DNA of 64,000 nt. It comes from Paenibacillus macerans. GTDB taxonomy: Bacteria; Bacillota; Bacilli; Paenibacillales; Paenibacillaceae. Shown here in pieces: positions 27,909 to 37,245 of the stretch. Where the stretch lies: NCBI RefSeq assembly GCF_023715465.1, contig NZ_JAMBOE010000004.1, forward strand, positions 558,001-622,000. Reading direction: 5' to 3'. The notes below the pieces were generated by a model that searched no databases, was not told the origin of the DNA, and saw nothing but the letters and a program-made list of their open reading frames with translations. A program made the position numbers and the translations under genes. Position 1 is the stretch's first letter. Each line of letters begins with the position of its first letter.

Positions 27909-28478
27909 TCATAATGTTTTACACCGTAGTTCATAAAAATACTGCACAATGGGATGCTTTAACTTCATCTGATCGGACATGTTTAAAATCCGCTTTTTCC
28001 CAACTCTTCTGTCCACCAAAGCTAGAATATTCAATAGGATATCATGGCTCTCCATGCTATCCTCTACAGACGTAGATAAGAACTTATTAGCCACAGCGAT
28101 AAAATTGGATTTACTTAATGAAGCCTGTGCGGACAAAAGCTCTTTTGCATGCTCAGAACTTTTTCTGCTTCGGGCAATGACTATTAAGCGATCCTCCGGG
28201 ACGGGCCCCTTGGTATCTTTTCTGACCGCTTCAATTTCATCACTGGTGATAGGAATTTGAATATCGGGATCATTCTTAATTTCAAGCTCCGTTTGATACC
28301 ATCTGATGGAGTTCGTTTTATCACTCATATTGAGTATGTTCTTTTTATCAACTGAAATATAACAAATCCCTGATTTATCAGGTAAATAACGATAACCCGG
28401 TGCGCGGTATTCCACCCTTCCCTGTAACGCAGGACTGAGAAAGCTCTCCAGCTGCTGTTTCAATTTGCTCCAGGACAT
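27909..28478 (-). CDS. SF0329-type conserved hypothetical protein
   Basis: Small cytoplasmic protein, 189 residues from the ATG at 28478. This start is chosen over an upstream ATG at 28589 because a strong GGAGGGGGAG precedes it and because MSWSKLKQQLESFL matches the usual N-terminus of the family. The C-terminal part (LALVDRRVGKKRI, HPIVQYFYELRC) also matches SF0329-like proteins as remembered. No catalytic motif can be named and no function is known. It precedes the DUF4256 gene by about 60 bp on the same strand. Confidence 0.75.
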   Translation of the reverse strand: MSWSKLKQQLESFLSPALQGRVEYRAPGYRYLPDKSGICYISVDKKNILNMSDKTNSIRWYQTELEIKNDPDIQIPITSDEIEAVRKDTKGPVPEDRLIVIARSRKSSEHAKELLSAQASLSKSNFIAVANKFLSTSVEDSMESHDILLNILALVDRRVGKKRILNMSDQMKLKHPIVQYFYELRCKTL

Positions 28479-28605
28479 GTAAACTCCCCCTCCATATAAA
28501 AAACAGAGGAAAGGCTTGTTGGTACGGGCTTGTCCCATCTCCATCCATCCGATCCTCATTGTCTTGATGTCTGTTTCTATTCTCCACACATTCGTTAGGA
28601 ATTAC

Positions 28606-29598
28606 TTAACCCCCACGTTCCTCCGCTCCGGCATGCTCCTTGTTTCTAAACTCATCGAGCAGCGCGCGCACTTCACTTGTGGACTTGGTGTTCATTAAGC
28701 TGTTTCTTAACTCGCTTGCCCCTCGAAATCCGCGGACATATATCTTAAAGAAGCGGGGGAGAGGGCTGAAGGAACGCGGCGGCCCCAGTGCTGAATAGTG
28801 ATCATGGAGATCCAGATGCAACCGCAGTAAATCAAGCAATTCTTCGCTGCTGTGTTCCCTCGGCTCCTTCTCAAAGGCAAACGGATTATGAAAAATACCG
28901 CGCCCGATCATAATCCCATCCACCCCGTACTGCTCAGCCAGCTTGAGGCCGGTCTGGCGGTCAGGGATATCCCCGTTAATGGTCAGAAGGGTATCCGGAG
29001 CCACCTCATCACGAAGCTTCTTAATCTCCGGGATGAGCTCCCAATGCGCGGCTGCCTTGCTCATTTCTTCTCTTGTCCGCAAATGAATCGACAGATTCAC
29101 AATGTCTTGCTGCAAAATATGGGTTAACCAGCCGCGCCATTCGTCGACGCTACTAAAACCAAGTCTTGTTTTTACGCTGACGGGCAGTCCCCCGGCTTTG
29201 GCGGCCTGGATAAGTTCCGCCGCGGTTTCCGGACGGCAGATCAGGCCGCTGCCCTTCCCGTTCTCCGCTACATTCGCTACAGGACAACCCATATTAATAT
29301 CAATGCCTTTGAAACCTTCCTTCGCCATACCGATGCTCATTTGACGAAAATATTCCGGCTTATCTCCCCAAATATGCGCTACCATGGGCTGCTCATCCTC
29401 TGTAAACGTTAAACGCCCGCGCACACTATGGTTCCCCTCCGGGTGACAATAGCTTTCCGTATTCGCAAACTCCGTAAAAAACACATCCGGTCTGGCCGCT
29501 GCACTGACGACATGGCGAAAAACAACATCCGTTACATCCTCCATGGGCGCCAGTATAAAAAAGGGCCGTGGCAAATCACGCCAGAAATTTTCAATCAT
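28606..29598 (-). CDS. dus: tRNA-dihydrouridine synthase
   Basis: FMN- and NADPH-dependent enzyme reducing uridines in the tRNA D-loop, 330 residues, full length. It begins with the TIM-barrel strand [15 protein letters not shown] at about 14-28. Substrate contact is suggested by [13 protein letters not shown] at about 99-111, whose Cys is the catalytic acid. SVKTRLGF at about 140-147 and [16 protein letters not shown] at about 224-239 form the FMN phosphate site. The start is preceded by AGAGAGG. It is transcribed alone. Which D-loop position it modifies cannot be told from sequence. Confidence 0.9.
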   Translation of the reverse strand: MIENFWRDLPRPFFILAPMEDVTDVVFRHVVSAAARPDVFFTEFANTESYCHPEGNHSVRGRLTFTEDEQPMVAHIWGDKPEYFRQMSIGMAKEGFKGIDINMGCPVANVAENGKGSGLICRPETAAELIQAAKAGGLPVSVKTRLGFSSVDEWRGWLTHILQQDIVNLSIHLRTREEMSKAAAHWELIPEIKKLRDEVAPDTLLTINGDIPDRQTGLKLAEQYGVDGIMIGRGIFHNPFAFEKEPREHSSEELLDLLRLHLDLHDHYSALGPPRSFSPLPRFFKIYVRGFRGASELRNSLMNTKSTSEVRALLDEFRNKEHAGAEERGG

Positions 29599-29877
29599 TT
29601 CAAAAACCTCTCTATGTCAAACGTCTGTAAGTGTTAATGGTCTACATTTAAACGAGTATATCATAAACCCTGGAGTGAAGCATACTTACCCAACAGCTTC
29701 AAGATGAGGGGGAAGCCTCCTCGATCATTGGCCCGGATACATTTTCTGTTGATTTCTTGAATCGCACTTTTTATGAAGGAAATCACAGGAATTTATAGAA
29801 ATATAGAAATGAAATAGACTCTCCAAAGTTGGCGAGTCAGAATTCCCCTGTTCATGGGTAAAACGGAGGTTTAAAAT

Positions 29878-30225
29878 ATGGCGCTTTTTGCAAGCGGTGA
29901 GAACCGCGAGAAACACATACAGCAGCTTCAAGAGTTTTTATTTGAAGGTGAGCAGATCGAACGTACTTATGGCCTTTCCTCTAACTTCGTGGCATTAACC
30001 AACAAACGTTTGATTTATGTAGGGAAGATTCCCCTAAGCAAGCAAACCCAGGTTACTACTATTCCATACAGTAAGATCGAAGAAATTGGCTTTGAAATAA
30101 CTGGAAACTTTTCCCTAACTAATAAAATCAATGTAACCACAAGGGCGGGAAAACACGAATTAGAGTTCGACAAAGCCGCAAATATCAAAGAGTTTTACAT
30201 CAACCTTTCCAGGCATATTTGCTAA
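29878..30225 (+). CDS. PH-domain-like small protein
   Basis: 115-residue cytoplasmic protein that looks like a bacterial PH (bPH-type) domain. The short helix EQIERTYG leads into beta strands VALTNKRLIYVG, TTIPYSKIEEIGFE and KINVTTRAG, with a C-terminal helix KEFYINLSRHI. GGAGG lies 9 nt before the ATG. Function is unknown; the family often acts in stress or membrane contexts. It lies immediately upstream of a decayed integrase fragment, so the locus has been hit by a mobile element. Confidence 0.7.
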   Translation: MALFASGENREKHIQQLQEFLFEGEQIERTYGLSSNFVALTNKRLIYVGKIPLSKQTQVTTIPYSKIEEIGFEITGNFSLTNKINVTTRAGKHELEFDKAANIKEFYINLSRHIC

Positions 30226-30245
30226 CAAAATATCCCGCTCAACCA

Positions 30246-30360
30246 GTCAAGGGCATACCTCGGCTACATTGCTCATTAACCAGACGTTATTGCAAAGATC
30301 ATACCGGAACGGCTCGGGCATGGAAATATCACGACGACGATGAATATCTACGGTACAAGA
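30246..30360 (+). pseudogene. Tyrosine integrase C-terminal fragment (decayed)
   Basis: Translation in one frame gives TSATLLINQ. After a one-base frame change it gives AKIIPERLGHGNITTTMNIYG. These align with TSATLLINQG and AKIISERLGHGNINTTMNVYG of the intact integrase at 61825-63039. No start or upstream part remains. It is therefore a frameshifted relic of a related integrase, marking an older insertion or deletion event. Confidence 0.8.
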
Positions 30361-30364
30361 CAAA

Positions 30365-30398
30365 AAGACGCTCGGCCGAACGAATCCGGGCGTCTTCT
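30365..30398 (+). terminator. Hairpin after the integrase relic
   Basis: Arms AAGACGC (30365-30371) and GCGTCTT (30390-30396), with further pairing inside (TCGG with CCGG), followed by CTTA. A plausible terminator retained from the lost element, or one now serving the PH-domain gene. Confidence 0.5.
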
Positions 30399-30426
30399 TA
30401 TATGTCGAATTATCACTTATGAATAA

Positions 30427-31263
30427 CTATTTATTTAATAATCTTTCTGTTTCTGAAATGAGCTCTTGAAGTATTCCAATACCTTCCTTTGTACTGTCTT
30501 GATTTGAGGAAATCAAAGTAATAATTTGGTCTATCTTTTTCTTATAATCATTGGGTTTTGTATTAAAACCTTCAATCATCCGCACTGCCTTTTTCTCATT
30601 GATGCAGTATTCCCCATTTAATGCAAATATCACTTGATTTAGACATGAAATAGAGCGGAAGGCATGGCCGGCAACGTACGAAATGTCATCCTTATCTAAA
30701 TTTTTCTCAGCAAACATGAGGGAGAAGGATGATTCAAACATAAAATATCCAATCATTGCATCTCTTAATGGTTTTGGATACGGCATGGCTTTAGCTTTTA
30801 GTTCGGCTATTTGATTGGTGGGGTCAGATAATACTTTACAAATTGAGATTTCACCCATATACATAACGTTAATATAAGCATGGGGGTGTCCTGTCTGATA
30901 ATTGGGAGAAACCTTTCCCATCAAACAGTCATCCATAACCTGTGATACACGTTTTACATCACGGAATAAAAAATCCACATGATATCCTTGAACAATGAGC
31001 CATCCCCCACCGTTTACCCATGGACCCCATTCTCCTAAAGATGTAATGATATTTTCCCGATGTTCATCATCTAACTTTGTAGCGATCTTACTAACTTCAC
31101 TGACATCAAAGCCTGCCGCTTCATCATAATAAATCCCAATATCAATGTCCGAAGTAGCATGATTAGTTCCTCTTGCTCGTGAACCTCCTAGAACTACGCC
31201 CACAATACCCTTAACTCCACTAAGTTCTTTATTTATTTGATCAATAACCTGTTGTACAGTCAT
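30427..31263 (-). CDS. Nucleotidyltransferase-domain protein
   Basis: 278-residue protein with an N-terminal polymerase-beta-type nucleotidyltransferase fold. VLGGSRARGTNHATSDIDIG at about 24-43 holds the GS motif and the DxD metal ligands; a third acidic residue may be the D in YHVDFLF. The C-terminal half is helical, like the substrate-binding region of aminoglycoside nucleotidyltransferases and related enzymes. It may adenylate an antibiotic or another small molecule, but the substrate cannot be assigned. The ATG at 31263 has GGAGATG upstream. It is monocistronic. Confidence 0.75.
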   Translation of the reverse strand: MTVQQVIDQINKELSGVKGIVGVVLGGSRARGTNHATSDIDIGIYYDEAAGFDVSEVSKIATKLDDEHRENIITSLGEWGPWVNGGGWLIVQGYHVDFLFRDVKRVSQVMDDCLMGKVSPNYQTGHPHAYINVMYMGEISICKVLSDPTNQIAELKAKAMPYPKPLRDAMIGYFMFESSFSLMFAEKNLDKDDISYVAGHAFRSISCLNQVIFALNGEYCINEKKAVRMIEGFNTKPNDYKKKIDQIITLISSNQDSTKEGIGILQELISETERLLNK

Positions 31264-31646
31264 ACATTCTTCATCTCCAATTCAAAAAAATCAGCATTTT
31301 ATTCATTAAAACCCTTTCATAATACTCGTTTATATTGATATAGTTTTGTATAATTTCTAAATTTTATAGGCATAATTTTATCCTCCCTTTAAGGAGTATT
31401 GTAAATGCTAAATCCATACAAAAGTATTCCGACTTTATCTATAATCATTTTACACCAAGATTTAGGAGGGCGTAGAATTAACCACGCCCCCCCTTTTACT
31501 AATCCAATCACCCCACGCTAGTCTCCTCAAGGATTCGGCATATTTGCACACTCGCCATCCATCGTAATGATCCGCCTTGCAGCTAGTTGGATTCTGCTCC
31601 ATTATGGTACACAACGACCTGTCAAACATAACACCAGTAAAATAAT
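31264..31646. other. Intergenic region with a DUF4256 relic
   Basis: No intact gene is seen. The right part (about 31570-31620) is a relic listed separately; a G/C-rich patch (about 31467-31495) separates it from an AT-rich part that should hold the nucleotidyltransferase promoter. Confidence 0.6.
31570..31620 (-). pseudogene. DUF4256 C-terminal fragment (decayed)
   Basis: On the minus strand a short frame reads VVYHNGAES, the same as VYHNGAES near the end of the intact DUF4256 protein at 27267. Nucleotides match well around GGATTCTGCTCCATT, then an in-frame stop follows. It is too short to be functional, so it is a duplicated and decayed remnant. Confidence 0.65.
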
Positions 31647-33887
31647 TTATTGCTCAACTACCCCAAAATCATCCACATAAACATATGCTGTGCCGGAATT
31701 CTTGTAAGCATACACTGTTGCCCTGGTAGCGCCTGCTCCGGTTGTAAAAGGAATGTTTACCATTGTCCAGGATGTACTATCAGATGTTGCAGATGCATCC
31801 GTTCCTTCAAAGCCATTAACGCCAATCTGAATTTGCTCTCCTATGTCTGCCTTAACCCAGGCGGTACACACATAGCTGGTATTAGGTCTTAGCCCCGTAA
31901 GTACCTGCTCGATACCATCTTCTCCGGGTCCCAATCTAACACTCTTAGAGCCGCTTCTTGGTACCGATACACTTGCAGCAGTACCTGAATATGTTGCTGC
32001 CCATGGTGAGATTATCCCTTTCTCGAAATCAGATTGCCTTACGTTATTAACATAAAGTAAGCTGACACTCTCAAAAACCGGGTCCGGAAGTGAAGAAAAA
32101 TTATGCCCGGCAGTCCAGTCAGTTCCACCGAACTCATATGCTCCAATATCCGGTGCCGCACCAACATAATTATTCGTGATTCCGGATATTACAACCCCTG
32201 CATTAATAGCTGGAGAAGTAGACTGCAACCTGAAATCATATGCTGTAGGTTTCACAAATAACGGATTGGTTTCCGAGGTAATATTATTTCCCTCTATATG
32301 AGTAACAGGCAGTGTAAAGGCTGTAGTAAAGATATTGTTGAAAATTCTGTCGCCGTACATATCTGACTGAAAATTACTTCCCCAATATCCTACATTTCCG
32401 TTACTGTAGGTGGTATTGTTATAAATCAGGTTAAAATTACTGGGTGTATTCAATCTTATCCCTGTATAGTTTCCCCATACAACATTATGATGCACAATAT
32501 AGCCCTTGCTACCGTTATCCAGATAGATACCAGTGCCGGAATAATTCTTTGCCAGATTATCATGGATGTAATTATGATGTATTACCGTTCCTTGCCCATC
32601 CCAGGCAAATTCATAGAGTATTCCGCAGTCTTTTGTCAGCTTTCCTGCATTGTACAGATTATTATATTGTATCCGGCTGTTTTGGGTAGGCATAAATATC
32701 AGATGACGCCCAGCGTTATATACCGTATTATGACTGATTAGATGGTTTGCCCCCAATAGATAGATTGCCGGAATATCCGCTGCCGAATAATTTGCTTCAT
32801 GAATAAGATTATTAATTACCTTATTTCCTGTTCCCTCTATACTCACCAGATTACCGGAACTGTAGGTCAAAGTACTGTCCCTAAGCTCATTATTGGTACC
32901 GGACATAAATATCCCTGTACTGTACTGTCTGGTAACATCCGAATCATGACTGACATATTCCGCAATCATATTAGAAACTTTACAGTAATTAGAATTAGAC
33001 ATTTTAATGCTGGAGGCAAAAATATTAATTCCGGTAATATTTATGTAAGAGCGGGAACTTAAATCAAATGCATAAGTCCGCTTCTTTGCTTCTACTGTTA
33101 AAGTATTCGGATCAACTCCACCAGGGGCCCATAAATAAAGTCTGCCAGTAATGCTGTCATAATACCATTCTCCCGCACTGTCAAGATCTTCAAGATTACC
33201 AGTAATATAATAGCTGTTACCGCCTGTCGCTGCAGTAGCCATTTGATCAAAAGTAATAGAGCCGTCACTTGAGCCGGTAATGGTACTTTTATAAGATTTG
33301 TAGCCTGTTCCCGGAACACTCCAAACCGTTTTGCCAACCCAGTATCCAGGTGCCTGAGTTAAGTCCCCATCCTTGATGGTTGTAGTGGAACCGGAATCAA
33401 CTGTTGCATATGTTGAATTTAAGGGATCAAGTGTTGGTGAATTGGGCCATCTGGCTTCAAATTGCATTTGCTTATTAACAAATATCTGATCTTTTGTTCC
33501 AAGGGAACCCGTCATTTCCGCATAATAGATGGATCCGGAGTAATTTTTCCAGCCAGTAACCGGATCGGCACCGGATACCGTTACGTTCTCTCCTGTATAA
33601 GCCTTAAAGTTTATGGGATTTGCAGAAGTTCCGGAAGTATGAAGTGTTACTGTTTCCCGGTATGTACCACCTCGTATGATGCAGGTATCTCCGGCTTTCA
33701 TGGTATCTGCTGCCTTTTGTATGGTTTTCCATGGATTTGATAGTGTACCGGTTCCAGTGATGTCATTCCCCGTTGTAGAAACATAATATACGGAATTTGC
33801 CTTTACAATTTCCACACCCAGATTAAAAGTAAATACATAAATCAACATAATTACAACTAAAAATCTAATGCCTGTTCTCTTATTCAT
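31647..33887 (-). CDS. Secreted right-handed beta-helix protein with C-terminal carbohydrate-binding-like domain
   Basis: 746-residue exported protein. A signal peptide is at about 1-31 (hydrophobic FLVVIMLIYVFTF). The N-terminus YYVSTTGNDITGTGTLSNPW followed by AGDTCIIRGGTY is typical of the DUF1565/pectate-lyase-like fold, and repeated short strands with N-rich turns (for example VIHHNYIHDN, YIVHHNVVWGN) run to about residue 590. The last 130 residues resemble a CBM4/9-type jelly roll (GSKSVRLG, NTSYVCTAWVKA, AYVYVDDFGVV). It probably acts on an extracellular polysaccharide as lyase or epimerase, or simply binds it; the substrate is unknown. AGGAGG precedes the ATG. It is transcribed alone. 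Confidence 0.82.
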   Translation of the reverse strand: MNKRTGIRFLVVIMLIYVFTFNLGVEIVKANSVYYVSTTGNDITGTGTLSNPWKTIQKAADTMKAGDTCIIRGGTYRETVTLHTSGTSANPINFKAYTGENVTVSGADPVTGWKNYSGSIYYAEMTGSLGTKDQIFVNKQMQFEARWPNSPTLDPLNSTYATVDSGSTTTIKDGDLTQAPGYWVGKTVWSVPGTGYKSYKSTITGSSDGSITFDQMATAATGGNSYYITGNLEDLDSAGEWYYDSITGRLYLWAPGGVDPNTLTVEAKKRTYAFDLSSRSYINITGINIFASSIKMSNSNYCKVSNMIAEYVSHDSDVTRQYSTGIFMSGTNNELRDSTLTYSSGNLVSIEGTGNKVINNLIHEANYSAADIPAIYLLGANHLISHNTVYNAGRHLIFMPTQNSRIQYNNLYNAGKLTKDCGILYEFAWDGQGTVIHHNYIHDNLAKNYSGTGIYLDNGSKGYIVHHNVVWGNYTGIRLNTPSNFNLIYNNTTYSNGNVGYWGSNFQSDMYGDRIFNNIFTTAFTLPVTHIEGNNITSETNPLFVKPTAYDFRLQSTSPAINAGVVISGITNNYVGAAPDIGAYEFGGTDWTAGHNFSSLPDPVFESVSLLYVNNVRQSDFEKGIISPWAATYSGTAASVSVPRSGSKSVRLGPGEDGIEQVLTGLRPNTSYVCTAWVKADIGEQIQIGVNGFEGTDASATSDSTSWTMVNIPFTTGAGATRATVYAYKNSGTAYVYVDDFGVVEQ

Positions 33888-34278
33888 AGCTTACCTCCTG
33901 TAATGAATTCTATTTTTAGATACGGCTTCTACGCCTGAGCTTAAATTAACTGCTAGGTATGTTCTAATATAGAAATTTATGTATATAAGCCCTAATTATT
34001 TAATCGACTTATACCGACCTAAAGTTTATGATTCGATGTCCCTCAGTATTAGAAAAGGGCTTTAAAAAGCAAACACGCCTCCCTGGACGAACCAGAAAGG
34101 CGATAATCAATCATTGTCCAGTTCGCATACAGAGCCTACATGGTAGGTGGTCGTTGGATACGCGACCAGAAGGTAAATTTGGTGAAATTTATAGAAAGAC
34201 AAAACCATTCAAAATGTAAACCTAGAGCATTTCTTAAAACACAAATCTGCGGAAAAGCAGCAGTTCTAATAAACCGAA
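33888..34278. other. Intergenic region
   Basis: About 390 bp without a convincing gene. It should contain the promoter of the beta-helix gene and the end of the serine dehydratase operon. A G/C-rich patch at 34070-34160 looks like relic sequence, but no protein family could be recognised. Confidence 0.6.
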
Positions 34279-35487
34279 TTAAACCTTTATTTTATAGAGC
34301 TTAGCGAGCCCGCCTTCTGAAGTTTCGCGGTAACTACTGTTCATATCCAGGCCTGTCTCATACATGGTCTGTACAACCAGATCAAAAGATATCTTACGGG
34401 TACCAGACAAGAATTTAGCCAGGCTCAGCGCATTGATCGCCCGCATCGCACCCACAGCGTTCCGCTCAATGCAAGGGATTTGAACCAATCCGTTAATCGG
34501 ATCACAGGTTAACCCCAAGTGGTGCTCCATAGCAACCTCCGCCGCATACTCAATCTGGTCGATCTCCATACCAGACAGTTCAGCCAGTGCAGCCGCTGCC
34601 ATAGAGCAAGCAGTGCCAACCTCCGCCTGGCAGCCGCACTGAGCGCCGCTGATGGAGGCGTTCTGCTTGACCAGGTTGCCAATGAGCCCGCCTACAGCCA
34701 GAGCCCGGAGGATCTGTTCGTCCGGGACCTGCATCTTTTCCTGCATATAACGAAGCGCGGCGGGCACGACACCGCTGGCCCCGCAGGTCGGGGCCGTTAC
34801 GACTGTGCCGGCGGCGGCATTCTGTTCGTTGACGGCGAAAGCGTACGCGCTGACGATCCTGTTCTCCCGCGTCTCCGGGCTCTCATCCATATGCCGCTGA
34901 TGATACAGATATTTCGCCTTGCGCTCAACCTGGAGCCCCCCCTCCAGAATACCTGTGACGGAAAGCCCTTCGTTGACCGAACGCTTCATCGCTTCCCAAA
35001 TTCCTTGGAGGAAATCCCAGATCTGTTTGCCTTCGCACTGCTCGACGTAATCGCTTAGGCGGATATGATTCGCTTTACAAATGGTACTGATTGCTGCAAA
35101 GCTGTTCTCCGGGTAGACATCAGGCCCAAGCGTCTGCTCCCGTCCCTCAATAATGATGTCCCCGCCGCCGATACTGACAGCACGCATGGAGGCGGTTTGC
35201 CGCCCGTCCTTGTAAGCGAACAAGTCCATGGTATTGGGATGGGGCAGAACAAAATCAGCTTGTAGAACAAATTCAACCTCCACCCGAACGGGTGACAATG
35301 CTCGAATAATGGCCTTGTCCGTCATATGGCCTTTGCCTGTTTTGGCAAGGGAACCATAAATCAACGCCTTGAACTGGTCTGCGTCTTCATTTTCTGATTT
35401 GAAGATTCTGGCCGCTTTCTCCGGCCCCATGGTATGGGAGCTGGACGGTCCACTGCCAATCTTATAGAGCTCAGTCAACGATCTCAT
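34279..35487 (-). CDS. sdaA: L-serine dehydratase, iron-sulfur type, single chain
   Basis: Deaminates L-serine to pyruvate and ammonia with a [4Fe-4S] cluster. The beta-like part (MRSLTELYKIGSGPSSSHTMGP) and alpha-like part are fused in one 402-residue chain. The cysteine motifs are TAPTCGASG, GAQCGCQAEVGTACSM and LTCDPINGLVQIPC. The start at 35487 is preferred to an in-frame ATG at 35532 because MRSLTELYKIGPSS-like starts are usual for the family, although the ribosome site (AAGGG) is moderate. It is the last gene of an operon with two crotonases and an M20 amidohydrolase, suggesting that the pathway releases serine or that serine breakdown is coupled to it. Confidence 0.88.
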   Translation of the reverse strand: MRSLTELYKIGSGPSSSHTMGPEKAARIFKSENEDADQFKALIYGSLAKTGKGHMTDKAIIRALSPVRVEVEFVLQADFVLPHPNTMDLFAYKDGRQTASMRAVSIGGGDIIIEGREQTLGPDVYPENSFAAISTICKANHIRLSDYVEQCEGKQIWDFLQGIWEAMKRSVNEGLSVTGILEGGLQVERKAKYLYHQRHMDESPETRENRIVSAYAFAVNEQNAAAGTVVTAPTCGASGVVPAALRYMQEKMQVPDEQILRALAVGGLIGNLVKQNASISGAQCGCQAEVGTACSMAAAALAELSGMEIDQIEYAAEVAMEHHLGLTCDPINGLVQIPCIERNAVGAMRAINALSLAKFLSGTRKISFDLVVQTMYETGLDMNSSYRETSEGGLAKLYKIKV

Positions 35488-35550
35488 AGCACCCTTATCC
35501 CTTCTCAGTTGTCTTTGGCTTAAGATCTTCATCCTGCGGCTTGACCAGGC

Positions 35551-36372
35551 TTATCGCTCATTTCTCTGAAAACGTTCCTTGATCTTCATCAGCCTCTCAT
35601 GAATCCCCTCTTCATCAATGGCCATGTCATACAATTGGTAAGTAAGCTGAAGACCTTGATCCTTTGCAAGAGCTTTTTTCCACGGGTGCGACACAATCGA
35701 ATGAGTAAGATGTCTTGTAGAGCGGGGTGCCTGCATGATCAACTCTGCCAGCTCCCGCGCACGGGGAAGAAGCTGTTCATGAGACAGTACCTCGCTAACC
35801 AGACCGAGGTCTAATGCCGTCTGAGCATTAATGTTCAAGCCCGTGTATGCGTAAAATGCCGCTTTCTTACTTCCCAGTATCTTTTGAAGTGCCAGGACGA
35901 TTCCATCTCCGGGCGGTACACCGCCCAGATAATGGGCATCGAAAAACGCTGTGTCTTCAGCACAAATGGTAATATCACAAAGCGTTCCCATTTGCCAGTG
36001 TGAGCCTGTGCCATTGATCGCCCCAATCGTGGGGATGTCGAGGCAATGAATCATATTTTCAATCATTCTGAGTGACTCATGGTACATTTCCAGCTTCCGG
36101 CGATTCGGCCAATCCATGAATTTGGTTGTCCAGACTTCAGGATTACCAATCTGCCACAACTCTCCTGTTCCTGTAAGGATCATGACCTCATTCTCAGGAT
36201 CACGGCCAATATCTGACCATACATTGCCATATGCTGCTTGGACCGGCCAGTCGAATTGTAACGGTCCCCCGTGAGTGTGCATACGCACTTCGAGTATGCC
36301 GTCACGGCGGGTCATGAAGAATAAGTCCTTGTACTTCTCCGAGTATTCTTCGAATCGTGTGGGTCCCACCAT
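35551..36372 (-). CDS. Crotonase-family hydrolase, 6-oxocamphor-hydrolase-like (second copy)
   Basis: 273-residue enoyl-CoA hydratase/isomerase superfamily enzyme. The N-terminus (FEEYSEKYKD, then RDGILEVRMHTHGG) and VMILTGTG resemble 6-oxocamphor hydrolase (CamK), a beta-diketone C-C hydrolase. The His and Asp that act in CamK (His145, Asp154) are both present at the same nine-residue spacing in AHYLGGVPPGDG. The usual acyl-CoA-binding features are not obvious, so a non-CoA diketone-like substrate is possible. It starts 4 bp after the stop of its paralogue and probably arose by tandem duplication. Role in the operon is inferred. Confidence 0.8.
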   Translation of the reverse strand: MVGPTRFEEYSEKYKDLFFMTRRDGILEVRMHTHGGPLQFDWPVQAAYGNVWSDIGRDPENEVMILTGTGELWQIGNPEVWTTKFMDWPNRRKLEMYHESLRMIENMIHCLDIPTIGAINGTGSHWQMGTLCDITICAEDTAFFDAHYLGGVPPGDGIVLALQKILGSKKAAFYAYTGLNINAQTALDLGLVSEVLSHEQLLPRARELAELIMQAPRSTRHLTHSIVSHPWKKALAKDQGLQLTYQLYDMAIDEEGIHERLMKIKERFQRNER

Positions 36373-36376
36373 CTCT

Positions 36377-37216
36377 CTATTGAACTTCTTTGCCCATTAG
36401 GCGTCCTTGCATTTTCTTCAGGCGCTCCAGAGCTCCTTCTTCATCAATGGCCATGTCGTACATCTGGTGGGCAAGCTGGAATCCCTGATCGGCGACCAGA
36501 GCCTGCTTCCATGGCCGGGAGATAATGGAGTGAGACAGATGTCTCGTTGAACGCGGTGCCTGCATGATCATCTCCGCAAGCTCCCATGCGCGGGGAAGAA
36601 GCTGCTCGCGGGGCAGAACTTCACTGACGATACCCAGCTCCAAGGCGGTCTGACCATTGATATTCTTGCCGGTGTAGGCGTAGTAGGCTGCTTTTTTGAA
36701 ACCGATCATGTTTTGCAGTGTAAGCAGCATTCCATCTCCTGGAGGCGTGCCTCCCAGATAATGCGGATCGAAAAAGTCAGCGTCTTCTGTACAAATGGTA
36801 ATATCACAGAGCGTTGCGAGTTCACAGTGCGTTCCCGGCCCGTTGACCGCCCCGATGGTCGGGATGTCAATGCAGAAGATCAGATTTTCAAGCAGTCTCA
36901 GCGATTCATGATACTGTTCGAGCTTCTTTTGCTTCGGCCAATCCATAAATTTCGTATTCCAGACCTCAGGGTCGCCAATCAACCATTTATCCCCAGTTCC
37001 CGAAATAATCATGACTTCGTTCTCAGGGTCACGGCCGATATCTGACCACGCATGAGACCAGGCGGTATGGGCTTCCCAATTGTGCTTGTACGGACCTCCG
37101 TCGGTGTGCAGACGCACTTCAATGATTCCGTCACGGCGGGTCATTAACAGGAATTCCTTGTATTTCTCCGAGTACTCTTCAAATTTGGTGGGTCCAATCA
37201 TACGTCTCTCTGTCAT
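36377..37216 (-). CDS. Crotonase-family hydrolase, 6-oxocamphor-hydrolase-like (first copy)
   Basis: 279-residue paralogue of the next gene, with about two thirds of positions apparently identical. It also has the FEEYSEKYKEF N-terminus, MIISGTGDKW, and the His/Asp pair in PHYLGGTPPGDG. A strong AGGAGG lies 7 nt before the ATG at 37216. Since both copies keep the catalytic pair, they may form a hetero-oligomer or act on different substrates. It lies 29 bp downstream of the M20 amidohydrolase stop, in the same operon. Confidence 0.8.
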   Translation of the reverse strand: MTERRMIGPTKFEEYSEKYKEFLLMTRRDGIIEVRLHTDGGPYKHNWEAHTAWSHAWSDIGRDPENEVMIISGTGDKWLIGDPEVWNTKFMDWPKQKKLEQYHESLRLLENLIFCIDIPTIGAVNGPGTHCELATLCDITICTEDADFFDPHYLGGTPPGDGMLLTLQNMIGFKKAAYYAYTGKNINGQTALELGIVSEVLPREQLLPRAWELAEMIMQAPRSTRHLSHSIISRPWKQALVADQGFQLAHQMYDMAIDEEGALERLKKMQGRLMGKEVQ

Positions 37217-37245
37217 TGTAATTCCTCCTAAGTTTGGTTTAGAGC

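Noticed and set aside
35055..35276. Open frames inside the serine dehydratase gene
   Set aside because: They overlap a well-conserved coding frame and have no independent support.
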